Shown here: positions 58,793-64,000 of the stretch, in pieces
Position numbering within the stretch: position 1 is the first letter of the stretch
How the letters are laid out: each line of letters starts with the position of its first letter
Program-made: the position numbers and the translations under genes
The notes under the pieces: model-generated
Database searches by the model: none
What the model saw: only the letters and a program-made list of their open reading frames with translations
Told to the model about the DNA's origin: nothing
NCBI GenBank assembly: GCA_023374045.1
Contig: CM041776.1
Span: 347,881,636-347,945,635 of the forward strand
Direction of reading: 5' to 3'
DNA: 64,000 bases
Source of the DNA: Limonium bicolor
Lineage: Eukaryota; Streptophyta; Magnoliopsida; Caryophyllales; Plumbaginaceae

Positions 58793-60965
58793 GTTGTTCG
58801 CTGAGTTAAAGAAAATGCATTAATGGAATACTTATAGTGACTGCACTTACAACAACAAGCATCTCCTAACAAGAGCCGGTTTGAAAACTCAACAGAGGGA
58901 AACTCAATGGAAAGGTTTGAACTCGAGTGATACTAACAAGGCAACGTACTTGTTGAGTGAATTCTCAACGACAATAATGAAGTGTTCTGGTATGAAAACT
59001 CGAGTGAATTCTCAACCCTAACCATTAATATCAAAGAACCCTAGCCATAGACATCGACGAAATTAGGGTGAAATCATAACTTTACCATGGTGAGATATTC
59101 AATTTGGTATGGTGGCGGTAAAGAGAGAGGGGTTACATACCTGTGTTTCCTGCTCACGAGTAGAGTCTGTTCAGTTCGCTGGAGAAGAAAGAGAATTGAG
59201 CTCGAGGAAAGCGAATGTTTTGTAATTGGTGTTTCTGAGTTTGCTGGAGAAAGGGTATGTTCTGTGTTTTTAAGTTAGCTCGTGACTAGCTTGGAGGATA
59301 ATATTATTGTAGTTGCCACTAAAGTTGAATGTTAAGTCTCACCTCAGTTCAAATCTCACTATAGAGAGGTGAGTTATTTTTTTATTTATTTTTTTACTTT
59401 TTACAGGTAGAAAGCCAGAGAGATGAAAATAGACAAATAACAGAGGTCAGTATGCTGTTTTCGTGTCACAAATGGCCTGATTTTGGTTGCGCTGCTTTAA
59501 TTTCGTGTCACACATCTGTGGTGGTGCACATTGTGGTTATAGATATATATGTTGGTACACAAGGATGGTTTCCCGCATCTCTTTTTCATCGGGTAAATAA
59601 GTGAGTATAGTATACTAATTTGCTCGTCAGTAATGATCTCAAACTTATGCACGAAGTAGCAGCATATTGATAGTACTGGACATTTCGTTGATCATGGGGG
59701 AAGCCATCATTGCAGCCATTCATAGTAAGTGTGTTGATCATTTAATTTTTTTTTCTTGTCCCTGGTTAGCAATTCACACTATATTTGGTTACTTTATTGA
59801 CCGCAATTTAATTAATTAATTCGATCATTTATTTATTTGAGGCATATAATCTTCATACAATTTAATCACTCCATATTTATGCAGGATGTTAGCTAGCGCG
59901 GTGATCGCGTTATTAATCATGGAACAAAGTTGAGCTGAAGAATTGTTCGAATGCCTGTTTTTGGATGTATTTTATGTTTTCCTGTAGCTACATAACGTAT
60001 TATTCAAGTCTAGTACGTTGCAGATTTTTCGTCTTCACCTTTTAGATCAATGTCATTGTCGACTAGTGAAGACAACTGTACTATGTGTTTGGAGTTTTAT
60101 TACAGATAATCGCATGAATTATTCAACTTCTTTAACTCTTCTTTGTAAAAAAAAAATTACTGTAATATTTGTTTGTTGATTCCAATGAACCACACGTATT
60201 TAAGTTATCAATCGATATTTATTTTCAGATCATAGCTAACTAGTAGTAGTAATTATTTATATAGAATTCTTAACCACTTACTGAATTTATATCAGAAAAT
60301 TAACCAACATTCTTAAAAAGCTGACGAGATGGAACTGTAACAACCAGAATATCTAAATTGGTATGCGTGAACTGATCACCCCTTTTCGACAGAAGTCTTC
60401 TCCCTCCTTGAGAAATATACTAGACAGGAATCTTCTTTATACTTGACCCCACTGGACTGGACCGTTATTAGGCCCGCACCACACATCAGACAAATAATAA
60501 CTAAATTATAAGTCTTTGTTTTTTTGTTTGCACTTGCAAGTGGACATGCGGCTCGCAAACTCCAACGATGTAGAATAAGTACAAGCAAGGGAAGAAGACA
60601 ACAAGATAAGTTCCTGTACTGAGAGAGGTTAATTTGAGACACTCATGGAATTCAAAAAATATCAAAATATTTTATATTTTAAAAATAAGAAAAGAAGTCA
60701 AAAAAATCATATATCAAAAACAGGTGGAACATTTTTTTTTGTAAAGATATGAATTTTGTACCATACAGCTAAATTATGCGAAATCAAATTGTCGAAACTC
60801 TAGAGACACTTAACCGCGTGTCACGTGTTATCTAGAATTGAAAATTAAGTCAGCAAATGACTAGAAAAGAATAATTCTGATTCTGTTTTACAAATCGAAA
60901 TAGAATGCACATGTTTCTAGTCATACAAGTTGTTATCGCAAGGGACTCACAGCGGACAATCATAC
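58793..60965. other. Right flank of E1, no confirmed gene
   Basis: 59050-59280 resembles the left flank at 575-695, as noted there. Good splice-like sites exist on the plus strand (donor catagtaagt at 59725, acceptor atgcag at 59884), but the joined frame stops almost at once. A minus-strand 88-codon frame at 60376-60642 has hydrophobic stretches and no recognised domain. It may include exons of a non-coding transcript. Confidence 0.4.
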
Positions 60966-60973
60966 CTCATAGT

Positions 60974-61762
60974 TAGGGGTGGCAATTTTTACCCAACCCG
61001 AAAACCCGACCCGAACCCGACCCGTAAATAATGGGTATGGTTAAGATTATTAACCCATTTAATTAATGGGTCGGGTATGGGTTACCTATTAAATATATGG
61101 GTTGGGTATGGGTCAAAGATCATAACCCGAATTCACCCGACCCGTTTATTTATTTTATTAAAAATACAAAAATAGATATATAGATAAATATGTAAATATT
61201 ACTTGTATTATTCTATAGCTATTAGTATACTAATAGATAAAAAACACTACCAAAATGTTTAAGCCCACCAAAATATCTATAAATCCTAATCTAATATTAA
61301 GGCCCATCTAATCTATAGGCCCGTTAGTTTCTGCAACTTAAAGGTCATATACTTCGATAAAAACCTCAAAGGAATCGGATGAATCAGAAACCCATTTGTG
61401 AATTGGATGGAATGTACAACATTTCTTCTTCACTTAATATACAATACATAAACTCCAAGTCTCTATACGTCGGAAATACATTTTGTTCCATATTGTCCGG
61501 ATCCACTTGGCTGGAATTCAAAAGTATTAGTATTTAATGCGACAAAAAAGTATTAGTATTTAATTTTAGTTCTTTTAAATTTTGTATAACCTAATTTATG
61601 GGTTAAATGGGTCGGGTATGGGTTTAATGATTTTATATGGGTTGGGTATGGGTTGACAATTTGTAACCCGAGTATTTGGGTCGGGTATGGGTCAACATAA
61701 TTTTAATCGGGTTGGGTATGGGTAAGCTTCAACCCGACCCACCAACCCGAATTGCCACCCTA
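60974..61762. mobile_element. H2: hAT-type MITE (789 bp)
   Basis: A perfect 8-bp duplication ctcatagt (60966-60973, 61763-61770) flanks termini taggggtggcaat and attgccaccc(ta). Both subterminal zones are packed with acccgaccc and its complement gggtcgggt. No transposase. The 8-bp duplication and TAG ends place it with hAT; it is a different family from H1. Confidence 0.9.
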
Positions 61763-61770
61763 CTCATAGT

Positions 61771-62325
61771 TGCATGCACACACATACGACACACGATCTG
61801 ATCAAGCTTTTGTTATTTCTTTTATAAAAAAACACTTCGTTTTATAAATTTTGTTTTTTATATATAATTTAAGTAATTAATTATCAGTTATTAATTACAA
61901 GCTCTCTGCGATCAACGAACTGATAATATGACTCGAGAGATGAGAAAGGGTTCTGTTTATTCCCTGGGCATATACTAATATTTCTCTAACCCAATTAATT
62001 AGTTTGCTAATTGATAACTATGGTTCGTTTTAATTGTTATTTACAGTTACAAAAACTAAATAATTAATATAATAATTAACGAATATAACACGTAGAAAAC
62101 TAATCATCTCAAGTTATACTAGTAAACCAAAAAAAAAACTAAAGGTTAAAATCCGGCCAAATTCAAATTCTCACATTCTAGTACTGTACAGCTAATTTTA
62201 AAGACTTAAACCCATCATCCTTCTTCTTTTTTAAAAGAAGTTCAGAATATCTTTGTAGCGACTCCTTACCATAATGAAGGCATTTAATATTAATTAATAA
62301 TATGATTATGACGACTATAAATATA
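61771..62325. other. AT-rich flank between MITEs
   Basis: No reading frame or repeat recognised. Confidence 0.4.
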
Positions 62326-62327
62326 TA

Positions 62328-62487
62328 CACCATCCGTTCCATGTGCAGAGTCTCATTTCCTTTTGCACAAAAATTAAGAAAATCATAAAAATAGGGAGGA
62401 GATGAAATTTCACAAGACTATATATGAGACACTATTTTAGGACAATAACAAAATGGTAATCAGACTCTTAGTATGGGGCAGAGGGAG
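62328..62487. mobile_element. W1: Stowaway-like (Tc1/mariner) MITE, 160 bp
   Basis: TA at 62326-62327 and 62488-62489 flanks inverted ends caccatccgttccatg and, inward from the right, ctccctctgccccata, which resemble the Stowaway ctccctccgt terminus. Inner sequence (gagtctcattt and gagtctgatta) continues the inverted match. Confidence 0.75.
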
Positions 62488-62554
62488 TATGAGTTGCAAG
62501 TAGGTAGGTGGGATTCAAACTTCAAACTATCCAGAGAGAATCTACTAAAATCAT

Positions 62555-62795
62555 ACTCTCTCCCCCCTTAATTATTATCTATCATTTTAAAATGTAATTT
62601 TTGTTTAATAAAATGTGTCATTCAAGTTTTTTTATTTACTTGTTTCCATTTTTAATCCTACCATTCAACATAAATATAATTATTATCTAGATGGATAAGT
62701 AAAAAATAAAGATACATACATTATTGTTCTATATTTCTTAATAAGTATACAAATTTCTAAAATGATAGATATTCTTGAACATATAGTACCTCTTT
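62555..62795. mobile_element. Possible degenerate Stowaway-like MITE
   Basis: tatcattttaaaa near 62580 and its complement in ctaaaatgataga near 62758 form an inverted pair. The outer ends (tactctctccccc and atagtacctc) only weakly match, so the call is tentative. Confidence 0.35.
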
Positions 62796-64000
62796 GATTG
62801 ATTATTGATGTCCCGATAGATCCGCAGCACATGGCCTGGTGGGGTCTGATTATATTAGATATTATTCCATAAAAGCATATGTGCGTACCTAGTGAACAAC
62901 TTTCCTAACATGTACTACCTTTTGGTGTAGTTTAAGCTTCTTTTTCCTATAGTTGAAACTCATAGCTGATGTTAATTCTAAAAAAATTGATAAGAGGAAA
63001 AATAAACATTTAATATGATAATTGATATATACAACATATAGAGAGAAAAAGTGCATTGATTAGATAAACTCATTAATATAAACCCATAAAAGAATGGGAT
63101 TATAAAACAAATACCATCATGCTCAGTACTTCCGGTACACGTGTGGAAAATAATTGATGATATGGATATGACGTGTTTTAAACTTTTTATATTTTTATTT
63201 TTCCAATTTTTAAAAAATATTTTAATTAAAAAATATACTATTATTGATAACCGCTAATTAAAAAATAAGTAAAAAAAATATTTTCATTTAGGAAAATACC
63301 TAAAAACAAAAACAATTAGTTCTACCTCACTCCCCACTCAATTTATATATATAATTTATAGAAGTATAGTATATATTTATATAATTTATGTAACATGTAC
63401 TATTAAAATTTATATAAATATTGATATATATATATATATAATTTATAATTTAAATAACATTAATATATATTATATAACGGATATAGATATAAATATATAT
63501 TATTAAAATTTAATTAAATACTAAATATGATATATATACATATTAATGAATATTTTTAAATTTAAATAGATATTAATATACAATATAATTTATAATATAT
63601 TATATATTTAGTATATTAGTATTATTCAAATTATAATTTGTAAATTTTAATATGATTATGTTATTTTATAACTTTCTGTGAACAACACATCTTGAAGTTG
63701 AACCTTAACAAAATTTAGTAACAATATAAAATAAATTTTGATAAAGGGTTTAGAAAGTTAAACAACGAATATCGTTTATATGAACATGAACTTGATGTTA
63801 AGAAAATGATAAACTACTAAAAATGGTGTATTATATTAACATTGTTTATTATGAACTTTTTTATGAACAATTAGTATCAAATTTGTGAACAACTTACAAA
63901 AGTCTACATATCCCAAATTAGTCCGAGGAAGATTATACATAACCAAGCCACACAAAAGTCTAGATTATAAACATTCTATCCTAATTCTACGTTGAACTCC
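62796..64000. other. AT-rich right end, no gene recognised
   Basis: Contains runs of TA-rich simple sequence at 63330-63620 and otherwise no recognisable gene or element on either strand. Confidence 0.45.

Noticed and set aside
59694..59930. Possible spliced small-peptide gene starting MGEAIIAAIH
   Set aside because: Splice sites look good, but joining 59724 to 59885 gives a stop after two more codons. A non-coding transcript is possible.

Overview
The window is plant nuclear DNA, almost certainly from a flowering plant with a transposon-rich genome and probably a eudicot. The evidence is Athila-type and chromovirus-type Ty3/gypsy retrotransposons, an L1-type LINE, Mutator-like, CACTA and hAT DNA transposons, a TRIM, and captured plant exons with normal GT..AG introns. 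No intact host gene was found. Nearly every open reading frame belongs to a decayed mobile element. Names used here (E1, M1, K1, H1, K2, A1, S1, L1, C1, T1, H2, W1) are only local labels.

Layout. Bases 1-696 are left flank. One outer LTR retrotransposon, E1 (702-58787), fills most of the window and has no recognisable coding region. Its 5' LTR carries a Mutator-like element, M1 (1908-10230, 9-bp target duplication), which carries a CACTA element, K1 (2172-9172, 3-bp duplication). K1 holds exon fragments of at least three unrelated cellular genes: farnesyl diphosphate synthase, a PHD-finger protein and CTP synthase. The body of E1 carries a hAT element, H1 (13064-53360, 8-bp duplication). H1 carries a second CACTA element, K2 (13736-52543), which contains an inverted repeat with arms of about 0.7 kb. 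K2 carries an Athila-like element, A1 (13922-49039), with gag, protease, RT, RNase H, integrase and an env-position ORF. A1 is split by a solo LTR, S1 (19302-29927), itself hit by LINE L1 (23535-27882, minus strand), and by a deleted chromovirus-type element, C1 (32388-44063). A small TRIM, T1 (55171-56030, minus strand), lies near the 3' LTR of E1. The right flank (58793-64000) holds a hAT MITE (H2), a Stowaway-like MITE (W1) and AT-rich DNA.

Reading it as a history. The boundaries are supported by target-site duplications and, for M1 and K2, by an uninterrupted second copy of the insertion site inside this window. The order of arrival along the deepest branch is E1, H1, K2, A1, S1, L1. By eye the E1 LTRs differ more than the A1 or C1 LTRs, as nesting predicts.

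Most notable are K1 as a multi-gene-capturing CACTA inside a MULE, with an unbroken CTP synthase reading frame beside broken FPS exons; the long hairpin in K2; and three arrays of perfect or near-perfect palindromes spaced 69-72 bp apart in both LTRs and the interior of A1. Identifications rest on reading translated motifs by eye, with no database search.
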